This document shows, piece by piece, positions 53,378 to 62,203 of a stretch of DNA of 64,000 nt. The translations under genes were made by a program, and so were the position numbers. This DNA is from Afifellaceae bacterium (GTDB lineage Bacteria; Pseudomonadota; Alphaproteobacteria; Rhizobiales; Afifellaceae), in assembly GCA_028284625.1 (NCBI GenBank), contig JANQRH010000025.1, positions 18,807-82,806 of the forward strand, given 5' to 3'. The notes under the pieces were generated by a model, which was not told the DNA's origin, ran no database searches, and saw only the letters and a program-made list of their open reading frames with translations. How positions within the stretch are numbered: position 1 is the first letter of the stretch; each line of letters opens with the position of its first letter.

Positions 53378-54224
53378 AACCGCCATACGCAACGACCGTC
53401 TGCCGTTGCGTGCCGAGCTTCTCAATTGAGAGCTCCATCACGTCGCCGGGCTTGAGGAAGACCGGGGGCTTCATGCCCAACCCGACACCCGGCGGCGTGC
53501 CCGTTGTCACCACATCGCCCGGCTCCAGCACCATCTTGCCGGAAAGGTAGGAGACGAGATGGGCAACGCCGAAGATCATGGTCCTGGTGTTGCCGGTCTG
53601 CATGCGCTTGCCGTTCACGTCCAGCCACATGTCGAGGTTCTGTGGGTCACCGACCTCATCGGCGGTGACCAGCCAGGGCCCGAGCGGACCAAAGGTTTCG
53701 GCACTCTTGCCCTTCATCCACTGGCCGGTGCCTTCGATCTGCCAAAAACGCTCCGACACGTCGTTGCACACCGCGTAGCCGAGCACATGCGACAGCGCAT
53801 CCGCCTCGCTGACATAGGAGGCACGCTTGCCGATGATGACGGCGAGCTCCACTTCCCAGTCGAGCTTCTGCGAATCCTTCGGCGCGATCACGTCATCATA
53901 CGGCCCGCAAAGCGAACTCGGCGCCTTGGAGAAAAGCACCGGCTCCTCCGGAACCGGCAGGCCGGATTCGGCCGCGTGGTCGGCATAGTTCAGCCCGATG
54001 GCGATGAAATGCCCGGTGCGCGCAACCGGTGAGCCGAGCCGCGGTTCGCCGTCCACCGCCGGAAGGCTCGCCGGATCCAGCGCCGCGAGCTTTGCCGTCA
54101 GCTCTGGCGTCATCAGTTCCGGACGGAGATCCTCCACAGTGCCGGAGAGATCGCGAAGCTGGCCCGCGGCGTCGATGAGACCTGGTTTTTCGGCACCCTT
54201 CGCGCCGTATCGGACAAGCTTCAT
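53376..54224 (-). CDS. Fumarylacetoacetate-hydrolase-family protein
   Basis: 282-residue FAH-superfamily enzyme. The metal-binding core is visible: SKLDWEVELAVIIGKRA-like segment (KLDWEVELAVIIG), FIAIGLNYADHAAE, VCNDVSERFWQ, and the TGTPPGVGLGM loop near the C-terminus. The close similarity to 2,4-diketo-3-deoxy-L-fuconate hydrolases and related acylpyruvate hydrolases suggests hydrolysis of a diketo acid. It starts at ATG 54224 with AAAGGTGG upstream. A palindromic operator sits 22 bp from the start. Confidence 0.88.
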   Translation of the reverse strand: MKLVRYGAKGAEKPGLIDAAGQLRDLSGTVEDLRPELMTPELTAKLAALDPASLPAVDGEPRLGSPVARTGHFIAIGLNYADHAAESGLPVPEEPVLFSKAPSSLCGPYDDVIAPKDSQKLDWEVELAVIIGKRASYVSEADALSHVLGYAVCNDVSERFWQIEGTGQWMKGKSAETFGPLGPWLVTADEVGDPQNLDMWLDVNGKRMQTGNTRTMIFGVAHLVSYLSGKMVLEPGDVVTTGTPPGVGLGMKPPVFLKPGDVMELSIEKLGTQRQTVVAYGG

Positions 54225-54245
54225 GGCCCACCTTTCGTGTGTTCT

Positions 54246-54261
54246 TGGGAAAGCGTTCCCA
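54246..54261. promoter_or_regulatory. Operator-like palindrome upstream of the FAH-family gene
   Basis: TGGGAA-AGCG-TTCCCA: perfect 6-bp arms and a 4-bp spacer. It starts 22 bp upstream of the FAH-family ATG and lies on the same divergent intergenic region as the phosphoesterase gene. The pattern suits a LacI- or GntR-type repressor of sugar-acid catabolism; no such regulator gene is in the window. Confidence 0.5.
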
Positions 54262-54420
54262 TCGCACTAATGGCGGCATTTGCGCAAGACGTGCCGTCCC
54301 GTTCGGCAATGTCGTCGGAACCGGTCGCGCGGCCCGCGTTAACCCCAATCGGCGATCGGCGATCCGCCGTCACAAAAACGCAAAGTGACTCAGACAGTAA
54401 GGCGCAAAATTGAGGACTCC

Positions 54421-55245
54421 ATGTCCACCGATCGTACTGTGCGCCACCTGCGGGCCTTGTTCATCTCCGACGTGCATCTCGGTGCCCGCGGTTGCCAGGC
54501 GGACTTGCTTCTGGACTTCCTGCGCCACCACGACGCGGAGACCATCTACCTCGTCGGCGACATCGTCGACGGGTGGCGGCTGCGGCGCCATTGGCACTGG
54601 CCGCAATCGCACAACGATGTCGTGCAGAAGATCTTGCGAAAGGCGCGCAAGGGCGCCCGCGTCATCTATGTGCCCGGCAATCACGACGAGTTCCTGCGCG
54701 ACTACCTCGGAACGCATTTCGGCGGGATCGAGGTCTGCAATACCGACATTCACCAAACGGCCGACGGACGGCGGCTTCTCGTCATCCACGGCGACCAGTT
54801 CGACATCGTCGTGCGCCACGCCCGCTGGCTCGCCTTCCTCGGCGACTGGGCGTATTCCACGGCGCTGGCAGCAAACACGTACCTGAACATGGTGCGGCGC
54901 TGGTTCGGCTTTTCCTATTGGTCGGCTTCCGCCTGGGCCAAGGTGCGGGTGAAGAACGCGGTGAACTTTATAGGCGCCTTTGAAGAGGCTCTGGCGCGCG
55001 AGGCGCGCGAGCATGACGTCCACGGCGTGATCTGCGGGCACATCCACTACGCCGCTATGCACGACGATTTCGGCATCGCCTACCACAATTGCGGCGACTG
55101 GGTGGAAAGCTGCACCGCCCTCGTGGAGCATCACGACGGCCGCATGGAGATCATCCGCTGGGCCGATGCCGCTATGCAGGATCGTTCACGGTCAAGTCGA
55201 CGCGAAGCCGAACCCGAATCTGAATCGGAAGCCGTCGCCGCGTGA
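54421..55245 (+). CDS. UDP-2,3-diacylglucosamine diphosphatase-like metallophosphoesterase
   Basis: 274 residues, calcineurin-like. Metal-binding motifs are in order: FISDVHLG (about 14), LVGDIVDGW (about 42), VPGNHDEFL (about 83), VIHGDQFD (about 122) and CGHIHYAA (about 202). It resembles LpxH/LpxI-type lipid A enzymes and the related phosphoesterases often found next to the sugar transferase below. The ATG at 54421 is preferred, with GAGGA six bases upstream. The next gene overlaps by 4 bp (GTGA). A role in lipid A or another glycolipid is likely; strict LpxH function is not certain. Confidence 0.85.
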   Translation: MSTDRTVRHLRALFISDVHLGARGCQADLLLDFLRHHDAETIYLVGDIVDGWRLRRHWHWPQSHNDVVQKILRKARKGARVIYVPGNHDEFLRDYLGTHFGGIEVCNTDIHQTADGRRLLVIHGDQFDIVVRHARWLAFLGDWAYSTALAANTYLNMVRRWFGFSYWSASAWAKVRVKNAVNFIGAFEEALAREAREHDVHGVICGHIHYAAMHDDFGIAYHNCGDWVESCTALVEHHDGRMEIIRWADAAMQDRSRSSRREAEPESESEAVAA

Positions 55246-56282
55246 GCCAAGCACCTCTCCGACTCATCCTTGTGACCGACGCCTGGGCTCCTCAGGTGAA
55301 TGGCGTCGTCAACTCGCTTGAGCACATCACGAACATCATGCGGAGGTGGGGCGATGAGGTGACAATCATCGCGCCCGACCGCTTTCGCACGCTCCCTTGC
55401 CCGACCTATCCGGAAATCCGCCTGGCCCTCGCGCGGCCTGGCAATATCGCGGCGATCATCGACGACGTCGCCACGCCCGCGTTCGTTCACATCGCCACAG
55501 AGGGCCCGCTCGGCCTTCTGGCGCGGCGCTATTGCATGGCTCGCAACCGGCCTTTCACGACCAGCTACCACACGAAGTTCCCGGAATACCTGTCGGCCCG
55601 GATCCCGGTCCCTGAGACCTGGGGCTACGCCTTCATGCGCCGCTTTCACCAGGCCGGCCAAGGCTGCATGGTGGCCACGCCGTCGTTGCGCGACGATCTG
55701 GCGGCGCGGGGCTTTGCCAATTTGATGCTGTGGTCGCGTGGCGTCGACCATCGCCTTTTCCGCCCACGGCCCGAGGCCGACCTTGGCGTCAAGCCGCCGG
55801 TCTTCCTCAATGTCGGCCGCGTCGCCGTGGAGAAGAACATCGAAGCGTTCCTGAAGCTCGACCTGCCCGGCTCCAAGGTCGTCGTGGGCGACGGGCCGGC
55901 GCGCGCCGCCTTGGAGCGCGACTACCCACAGGCGCACTTTCTCGGCACGCTGAGGGGCGAGCCGCTCGCCGCCGTTTTTGCAGCCGCCGACGTCTTCGTG
56001 TTCCCGAGCCTCACCGATACGTTCGGCAACGTGCTTCTGGAAGCGCTGGCATCGGGGCTGCCGGTGGCGGCGTTCCCGGTCACAGGGCCGCGCGATGTGA
56101 TAACCGATCCGGGCGTCGGCGTACTGGACGATGACCTGGAGCAAGCAGCGCGTTCGGCGCTTCTTCTGTCCCGCACGGCAGCACGCCAGTTTGCGATGCG
56201 CTTCACCTGGGAGGAGAGCGCCAAGCAGTTTCGCGGCAACATTTTAGCCGCCGACGGTGTAAGCGAGGGCGTGGCGGCCTGA
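55242..56282 (+). CDS. Glycosyltransferase family 4 protein, GDP-mannose/glucuronate diacylglycerol type
   Basis: 346-residue GT-B enzyme with GTG start. The N-terminus LVTDAWAPQVNGVVNSLEHI matches MgtA-like alpha-mannosyltransferases and rhizobial glucuronosyl-diacylglycerol synthases. Donor-domain marks are VFLNVGRVAVEKNIEAFL and FVFPSLTDTFGNVLLEALASGLPVAAFP. It is translationally coupled to the phosphoesterase gene. It may produce a phosphorus-free glycolipid; the sugar donor cannot be settled here. Confidence 0.85.
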   Translation: MSQAPLRLILVTDAWAPQVNGVVNSLEHITNIMRRWGDEVTIIAPDRFRTLPCPTYPEIRLALARPGNIAAIIDDVATPAFVHIATEGPLGLLARRYCMARNRPFTTSYHTKFPEYLSARIPVPETWGYAFMRRFHQAGQGCMVATPSLRDDLAARGFANLMLWSRGVDHRLFRPRPEADLGVKPPVFLNVGRVAVEKNIEAFLKLDLPGSKVVVGDGPARAALERDYPQAHFLGTLRGEPLAAVFAAADVFVFPSLTDTFGNVLLEALASGLPVAAFPVTGPRDVITDPGVGVLDDDLEQAARSALLLSRTAARQFAMRFTWEESAKQFRGNILAADGVSEGVAA

Positions 56283-56341
56283 GAGATTGCCGAGAGGCGG
56301 CGCGTCCTTTATCCGATTAGCCTCACGTCCGGACAATCGCG

Positions 56342-57349
56342 ATGACCGACATCCCGACCGTTGACGATGTTGTGGCCGCTCAGGACCGGATCGCCGGCAT
56401 GGCGGTGCGCACGCCGCTCTTGTATTCACCCCTGCTGTCCAAGCGGCTCGACGCACGCGTGTTCATCAAGCCGGAATGCCTGCAGCGCACCGGCTCCTTC
56501 AAGTTTCGTGGCGCCTGGAACGCCGTCAGCGCGCTCGGCAAGGAAGCGCAGGACAAGGGGATCTTGGCCGTGTCCTCCGGCAACCACGCGCAAGGCGTTG
56601 CGGAGGCGGCGCGGCTTCTCGGCGCCCACGCCACGATCGTGATGCCGTCGGATGCCCCGACCTTAAAGCGGCAACGCACGGCAAGAAGCGGCGCTGAAAT
56701 CGTGACCTATGACCGCGCCAGCGAGGATCGCGACGCTGTCGCCGCCAAGATCACCGAGGAGCAGGGCAGCGTCTTCGTCCACCCTTACAACAATGCCTTC
56801 GTGGTGGCCGGGCAGGGCACCGTCGGTTTGGAGATCGCGGAGGATTGCGCTGCACTCGGTATTGAACCGGACGTCGTCATTATGCCGTGCGGCGGCGGCG
56901 GATTGTCGGCGGGCATCTCGCTTGCCGTCAGCGATCGGTATCACACGGCCGAACTCTACGTCGCCGAGCCGCAGGATTTCGACGACTACACACGCTCGCT
57001 GGAAGAGGGAACGCGGCTGAGCAACACTAAGCGCGCCGGCTCATTATGCGACGCGCTTCTGGCGCGCGAGCCCGGTCCGGTCGGCTGGGCAATCAATCGC
57101 ACCCGTCTCGCAGGCGGCATCGTGACCACCGACGACGAAGCGCTGAACGCCGTCGGCCTGTGCTTCGACGAATTGCGGCTGGTCGTGGAGCCGGGCGGCG
57201 CGGCCGCGCTTGCTGCTCTGTTGGCAGGCCGGGTGAACGTCCAGGACAAGACCGTCGTGGTCGTCCTTTCGGGCGGTAATATCGACGACGACGTGCTGAC
57301 GGAGGCGCTCGACGCCTATCGCTCCAGCGCCGGATCGCGCAGTGTGTAG
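56342..57349 (+). CDS. Threonine/serine dehydratase, PLP-dependent
   Basis: 335-residue fold-type II PLP enzyme. The Schiff-base Lys lies in QRTGSFKFRGAWNAV, followed by VSSGNHAQGVAEAARL and the phosphate-binding MPCGGGGLSAGISLAV. Without an ACT domain it is not the isoleucine-regulated IlvA; it could be catabolic threonine deaminase, serine racemase or hydroxyaspartate dehydratase. Its last 34 bp overlap the convergent hypothetical gene. It starts at ATG 56342. Confidence 0.88.
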   Translation: MTDIPTVDDVVAAQDRIAGMAVRTPLLYSPLLSKRLDARVFIKPECLQRTGSFKFRGAWNAVSALGKEAQDKGILAVSSGNHAQGVAEAARLLGAHATIVMPSDAPTLKRQRTARSGAEIVTYDRASEDRDAVAAKITEEQGSVFVHPYNNAFVVAGQGTVGLEIAEDCAALGIEPDVVIMPCGGGGLSAGISLAVSDRYHTAELYVAEPQDFDDYTRSLEEGTRLSNTKRAGSLCDALLAREPGPVGWAINRTRLAGGIVTTDDEALNAVGLCFDELRLVVEPGGAAALAALLAGRVNVQDKTVVVVLSGGNIDDDVLTEALDAYRSSAGSRSV

Positions 57350-57783
57350 CTCGCGCTCTTCGAACCGGCGCCATCAGGCTCGACCGCATCGGCCTCCGGC
57401 ACGATTTCTGCTGCGCCATCGGTGAGCGTCGCGGCAAGCGTCTGCAATTCGCGGCGCGCCTGATCGGCAAGCGCGAAGCGGCGCGCCGTCTCGTCACCAC
57501 CCGGATCGGCGTCCGTCCCGTCAATGGCGAGGTCGAGCGACATGGCGATGTTCTGAAGCTCCTCTGCGATCCGCTCCGGTTTGAGCTGGTCGCGGGCGTC
57601 CTCGACCGTCTTCTCGATGCCGCGGAGCGAGCCCAATAGATTGGCGGTCTCCTCCGGCCGGAAGCTTTCGCGGTAATGGTTGAGGAAGGCGCGCCCCTTT
57701 GATGTCGACGAAAGGGCGTTGAGGAGAACGGAAAAATCGGATTCGCTGATTTGGCCCAGGGGCGTGTAGTCCGCCATACGCAT
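57316..57783 (-). CDS. Conserved hypothetical protein, alpha-helical
   Basis: 155 residues, mainly helical and acidic. The first part has SESDFSVLLNALSSTSKGRAFLNHYRESFRPEETANLLGSL, a pattern I associate with uncharacterised Hyphomicrobiales proteins. No enzyme motif, TM helix or signal peptide. The C-terminal 34 bp overlap the dehydratase gene in the opposite direction. I cannot assign a function. Confidence 0.6.
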   Translation of the reverse strand: MRMADYTPLGQISESDFSVLLNALSSTSKGRAFLNHYRESFRPEETANLLGSLRGIEKTVEDARDQLKPERIAEELQNIAMSLDLAIDGTDADPGGDETARRFALADQARRELQTLAATLTDGAAEIVPEADAVEPDGAGSKSASYTLRDPALER

Positions 57784-57869
57784 GTCCCGATACGCTTAAC
57801 TCTTGTGCGGACATTCTGCGAAAACGTTTATGAAAACCTTACGGCAAGGCTGCCGCAAAGCTGTGCGCC

Positions 57870-58841
57870 TTATCCCCAAAGCGCTGGATCGGGCGGCCCG
57901 ACCATGGCGCCGCGATAGCGCAATCCCGGCTGCCGATCGCGCTGAAGAAGCAGCGGCCCGTCCAGATCGACGAAATCGGCGCCTTGCGCCAGAAGATGTG
58001 CCGGTGCGGCAGCGAGCGATGTCGACACCATCGACCCGGCCATCACGCCGAAGCCCAGGTGCCTCGCCTCGCGCACAAGATCGAGCGCCTCAGTCAGACC
58101 GCCCGCCTTGTCGAGCTTGACGTTGACGCCGTCGTATTTGCTTTGAAGGCCGGTAAGCTCGGCTGTGACGTGAATGCTCTCATCCGCATAGACCGGCACC
58201 GGGCGCACCGTATCGGCAAGCAGATCATCCGCGTCGGCGGGAAGCGGCTGCTCCACCAGCTCCACGCCGGCATCGGCACAGGCGCGCATGGTGTCGGTGA
58301 AGTTCGCCGCATCCCAGGCCTCGTTGGCGTCGACCACGAGCCGCGCGTCGGGTCGGGCCTCGCGCACGGCCGCGATGCGGGCGGGATCGCCGTCGCCACC
58401 GAGTTTTAGCTTCAGGAGCGGCCAGTCGCCGCCGCGGGCGGCCTCGGCCATGGAGGCCGGGTCGCCGAGGCTGAGCGTGTAGGCGGTCAAGAGCGGCTGA
58501 GGCGCGCTTAGACCTGCAAGCGTCCATGCAGGAACGCCCGCTCGCTTGGCCTCCAAGTCCCATAGCGCGCAATCAAGGGCATTACGTGCGGCGCCCGCCG
58601 GCAGAAGCCCACGCAGCGCTTTGCGGTCAGCCGATTCAAGCTGCACGGATCCAATCGCCGCTACGACGCTTTCGGGAGTCTCGTCGTAGCGGGGGTAGGG
58701 CCGGCACTCGCCTCGACCCTCGACTGCGCCGTCGCTCACCTCCGCCGTCACGACGATCACCTCGGTCCGCACCTCGCGCGAAATCACGAAGGTCCCGGCG
58801 ATCGGCCAGCGTTCAATGCGGGTCTTGATGTGCAGTGTCAT
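57870..58841 (-). CDS. Dipeptide epimerase (L-Ala-D/L-Glu epimerase type), enolase superfamily
   Basis: 323 residues. The catalytic Lys of the KxK motif lies in LLKLKLGGDG; metal ligands are in VVDANEAW, VELVEQPLP and PVYADESIH; the second catalytic Lys is in VNVKLDKAGGL. This is the muconate-lactonising subgroup arrangement, and the closest biochemical type is dipeptide epimerase acting on murein peptides. ATG 58841 (MTLHIKTRIERW) is the family start; the open frame upstream is not coding. It is divergent from the MlaE operon. Confidence 0.87.
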   Translation of the reverse strand: MTLHIKTRIERWPIAGTFVISREVRTEVIVVTAEVSDGAVEGRGECRPYPRYDETPESVVAAIGSVQLESADRKALRGLLPAGAARNALDCALWDLEAKRAGVPAWTLAGLSAPQPLLTAYTLSLGDPASMAEAARGGDWPLLKLKLGGDGDPARIAAVREARPDARLVVDANEAWDAANFTDTMRACADAGVELVEQPLPADADDLLADTVRPVPVYADESIHVTAELTGLQSKYDGVNVKLDKAGGLTEALDLVREARHLGFGVMAGSMVSTSLAAAPAHLLAQGADFVDLDGPLLLQRDRQPGLRYRGAMVGPPDPALWG

Positions 58842-58974
58842 GAGGAAAGGAGCCGCCGGGTCTGATTTTGGTCGGGTCTGACAGGGGGCGGTGGGGCGAT
58901 TTAGCCACAGAAGTCCGGCCGGTCTCCTGCTACCATAGCCCGGGCAGTCCGTCAGCGGCGAACCGGGCGTTACC

Positions 58975-60108
58975 ATGGATGCATCCATCCAACACCATTT
59001 CGACGATGAGCACCGCATGCTCCTCAGGCCGATCGGCAGGTGGGTCATCGACCAGGCGCGCGACCTCGACCGGGGGCTGGCGGAGCTCGCTGCGGCGCTG
59101 CGCCAGCGCCAGACGCAGCAGGTCGTCATAGACCTCGCCGACCTCGGCGCGCTGGACACCGCCGGCGCATTCCTTCTCGCCCGGCTGGAATATCAATTCA
59201 TCTCGCAGGACGGCGGCAAGGTCGCGTGGCATGGCGTTGACAAACGCAACCGAGCGCTCCTGGAGCGCGTGCGCGACGTGATCGCCGTGGAGATGGATCA
59301 CCGGCCGCCGCAAAACACGATCCTGGAGGATGTCGGCGAAACGGTGCTTTCTGTGGCAGCGGATGCGCGGAGCCTGCTCCTGATCCTGGGCGGAACGGTG
59401 CGTGAGCTTGGCTCAATCATCGTTCGGCCGCGCACGTTCAGGGCATCGGCCGTTGCCCGGCAGCTTGAGGTCACCGGCGTGCGCGCCGTGCCGATCGTGT
59501 GCGTCATGTCGCTCTTGATTGGCGGCATCGTCGCGCAGCAGGGCGCCTTTCAGCTGCAATTCTTCGGCGCCACGATCTTCACTGTCGACCTGGTCGGCAT
59601 CCTGGCGCTCCGCGAGGTCGCGCCGCTTCTCACCGCCATCATGGTCGCAGGCCGCTCCGGCAGCGCCATCACGGCGGAACTCGGCTCCATGCGTATGCGC
59701 GAGGAGATCGACGCGCTCCGGGTCATGGGCCTTGATCCGGTCAACGTGCTGGTACTGCCGCGGGTCCTGGCGCTCATCATCGCGCTGCCGCTTCTGAGCT
59801 TCCTGGCCGGCATCGCCACGCTTCTAGGCGCAATGCTGACGCTGTGGCTCTACGTCGACATTCCGCCGGTGGCGTTCATCCAACGCCTGCAGGAAGCCAT
59901 CGACTTTTCCACGTTCTTCAGCGGGCTCCTGAAGGCGCCATTCATGGCGCTGATCATCGGCCTGATCGCCTGCACGGAAGGCATGGCCGTGCGCGGCAGC
60001 GCGGAATCGCTCGGCCGGCACACGACGGCATCAGTGGTCAAGGCGATCTTCATGGTGATCGTGGTCGACGGGATCTTCGCTATGTTCTACGGGGCGATCG
60101 GTTTCTGA
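58975..60108 (+). CDS. MlaE-type lipid ABC transporter permease with N-terminal STAS domain
   Basis: 377 residues. Residues 1-110 look like a STAS domain (QVVIDLADLGALDTAGAFLLARLEYQ), corresponding to MlaB fused to the permease. About 120-375 is MlaE, with VMSLLIGGIVAQQGAFQLQ, EVAPLLTAIMVAGRSGSAITAELGSMRMREEIDAL (the cytosolic coupling helix) and TEGMAVRGSAESLGRHTT. It forms the inner-membrane part of a Mla-like phospholipid transport system with the ATPase, MCE and lipoprotein genes that follow. Confidence 0.93.
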   Translation: MDASIQHHFDDEHRMLLRPIGRWVIDQARDLDRGLAELAAALRQRQTQQVVIDLADLGALDTAGAFLLARLEYQFISQDGGKVAWHGVDKRNRALLERVRDVIAVEMDHRPPQNTILEDVGETVLSVAADARSLLLILGGTVRELGSIIVRPRTFRASAVARQLEVTGVRAVPIVCVMSLLIGGIVAQQGAFQLQFFGATIFTVDLVGILALREVAPLLTAIMVAGRSGSAITAELGSMRMREEIDALRVMGLDPVNVLVLPRVLALIIALPLLSFLAGIATLLGAMLTLWLYVDIPPVAFIQRLQEAIDFSTFFSGLLKAPFMALIIGLIACTEGMAVRGSAESLGRHTTASVVKAIFMVIVVDGIFAMFYGAIGF

Positions 60109-60872
60109 TGGCGACGAACGGCAGCGAACCACTTATCAGCGTCCGCGGCCTGACGGTGGGCTTTGGCGGGCCGACGGTCCTTGAGAACCTGGATATCGAT
60201 GTCCGCCGCGGCGAGATCCTCGCCATTGTCGGCGGGTCCGGCACCGGAAAATCGGTGCTGATGCGCGCCATCCTCGGCCTGGTGCGGCCGCAGGCCGGGA
60301 AGATTGAGGCGTTTGGCGAGACGATCGGGCCGCACGGCCCCTCGCTCGAGATCGAGCGGCGCTGGGGCGTTCTGTTTCAGTTCGGGGCGCTCTTCTCCTC
60401 GCTCACAGTGGCGCAGAACGTCGCCGTGCCGATGCACGAGTTCCTCAACCTGCCGAATCCGCTGATTGAAGGCATCGCCGGCATCAAGATCGAGCTTGTG
60501 GGCCTTAAGGAGTGGGATTTTGAGAAGTACCCCTCCGAGCTCTCTGGCGGCATGATCAAGCGCGCCGCTTTGGCGCGGGCGCTAGCGCTCGATCCGGAGG
60601 TTGTATTCCTCGATGAGCCGACCGCCGGGCTCGATCCGATCGCGGCGTCTGAGTTCGATGCGCTGATCGCCGACCTCAGAAACACTTTGGGCCTCACTGT
60701 GGTCATGGTAACCCACGATCTCGACACGCTTCACGCTATTGTCGACCGGGTGGCCGTCATCGGTGAGAAGCGGGTTCTGGTCGAGGGCGACCTCGACGTC
60801 ATGCGGCGCTTCGACCATCCTTGGGTGCGAAGTTATTTCGGCGGCGAAAGAGCGCGGGCGGCGTTCAAGTAA
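60108..60872 (+). CDS. MlaF-type lipid ABC transporter ATP-binding protein
   Basis: 254-residue ATPase. Walker A GGSGTGKS (about 44-51), Q-loop in VLFQFGALFSSLTVAQNV, signature LSGGMIKRAALARALAL, Walker B VVFLDEPTAGLDP and H-loop VTHD are all intact. The LSGGM signature is typical of MlaF rather than importers. The ATG overlaps the MlaE stop by one base (TGATG), so the two are translationally coupled. Confidence 0.95.
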   Translation: MATNGSEPLISVRGLTVGFGGPTVLENLDIDVRRGEILAIVGGSGTGKSVLMRAILGLVRPQAGKIEAFGETIGPHGPSLEIERRWGVLFQFGALFSSLTVAQNVAVPMHEFLNLPNPLIEGIAGIKIELVGLKEWDFEKYPSELSGGMIKRAALARALALDPEVVFLDEPTAGLDPIAASEFDALIADLRNTLGLTVVMVTHDLDTLHAIVDRVAVIGEKRVLVEGDLDVMRRFDHPWVRSYFGGERARAAFK

Positions 60873-60878
60873 GGAGCG

Positions 60879-62189
60879 ATGGAGACAAAGGCCAACACAG
60901 CGCTGATCGGTGCGTTCACGCTCATCGTGCTCGCGCTCGGCTTTGTCTTTGTCTACTGGCTGGCGCGCGGCACCGACCAGGGTGCGTCCGAGACGCTGAC
61001 CGTGATCTTCGAGGATCCGATCACCGGCCTGAGCGTCGGCAGTCAGGTGGTGTTCAACGGCATCAAGGTCGGCGAGGTGACGACGCTGGTGCTCGATCCC
61101 GATAAGCCCAACGTCGTGCTCGCCGGATTGAGCGTTCAGCCGCTCCGCTCCATCAAGGCCGACACGGAAGTGACGCTCGGCTTCCAGGGCCTGACCGGTG
61201 TCGGCTACGTGGAGATGGCCGGCGGCTCGCCGCAATTGGATCCCATTTGGGAGATGCAGGAGAATCCCACAATCATCGCCACGCGCTCCTCCATGCAGGA
61301 TCTGCTCGCCGGCGCACGCACCATCCTGGCCCGCGCGGACGAGGTGCTGCAGACGCTGGAGCGCACCGTCTCCGACAATTCCGATGACATCGCGCTGGCC
61401 GTGCTCGATGTCCGCAAGTTCACCAGCGCGCTGGCTGAAAACTCCGACGATGTCGCCGGCTTCATCGCTAATGTTTCCGCCGCTTCGGAGGGGATCGCCC
61501 AGGCAACCGGTCAGCTCGACGGGATCATCTCCAAGAGCGAGGGGCTGTTAGAGGCGATTGAGCCCGACGATGTCCGCGCCGCTCTGAAGAACCTCCGCAC
61601 CACGACGGACAGTCTGGCAGAGCAGGCCGACCGGATTGGCACGATCGTCGACCGCGCCGATCAGATCGCGGCCAACGCGGAAGCCTTTTCAGAAAGCCTG
61701 CCGGGCCTCGGCGAGAAGGCGGAGAGCCTGGTTGCTGCTATCGATCCGGAGCAGGTGGCAAGCGCGCTCAACAACATAGAGCGCTTCAGCGCCGCACTCG
61801 GCGACAGCAGCGACGACATCAACCAGATTGTCGCCGATGCGCGCAGCGTGTCGGCGCGTTTCGCGTCACTCGGCGAGCGCGCGGAATCGCTCCTGACCAA
61901 GCTCGACGGCATGGCTGGGCAGGGCACCGGCGGCATCTTGGAGGACGCGACTGAGACGCTCGCGGCAATCCGCGCTGCGGCCGATAATTTCAACGCGCAG
62001 ATATCCATCGTTGGCGGCGGCGTCGCTGACTTCAGCGACCGCGGTTTGCGTGACTTTCAAAGTCTGATCACCGAGGGCAAGCGCACGATCAGCCGGCTCG
62101 ATCGCGTGATATCGAACCTGGAGCAGAACCCCACAGGGTTCTTGCTCGGTGGTGAGCGTGTCCCGGAATATGGCGGGCAGCGACGTTGA
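60879..62189 (+). CDS. MlaD-family MCE protein
   Basis: 436 residues. An N-terminal TM anchor (about 8-28) is followed by a single MCE domain (about 36-115, DPITGLSVGSQVVFNGIKVGEVTTL). A long helical region with repeated leucine/alanine and SLAEQADRIGTIVDRADQIAANAEAF type segments (about 130-400) should form a periplasmic tunnel needle as in longer MCE proteins. It starts 6 bp after mlaF and overlaps the frame of the lipoprotein gene. Confidence 0.93.
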   Translation: METKANTALIGAFTLIVLALGFVFVYWLARGTDQGASETLTVIFEDPITGLSVGSQVVFNGIKVGEVTTLVLDPDKPNVVLAGLSVQPLRSIKADTEVTLGFQGLTGVGYVEMAGGSPQLDPIWEMQENPTIIATRSSMQDLLAGARTILARADEVLQTLERTVSDNSDDIALAVLDVRKFTSALAENSDDVAGFIANVSAASEGIAQATGQLDGIISKSEGLLEAIEPDDVRAALKNLRTTTDSLAEQADRIGTIVDRADQIAANAEAFSESLPGLGEKAESLVAAIDPEQVASALNNIERFSAALGDSSDDINQIVADARSVSARFASLGERAESLLTKLDGMAGQGTGGILEDATETLAAIRAAADNFNAQISIVGGGVADFSDRGLRDFQSLITEGKRTISRLDRVISNLEQNPTGFLLGGERVPEYGGQRR

Positions 62190-62203
62190 GGGGGGTGAGT
62201 GCC

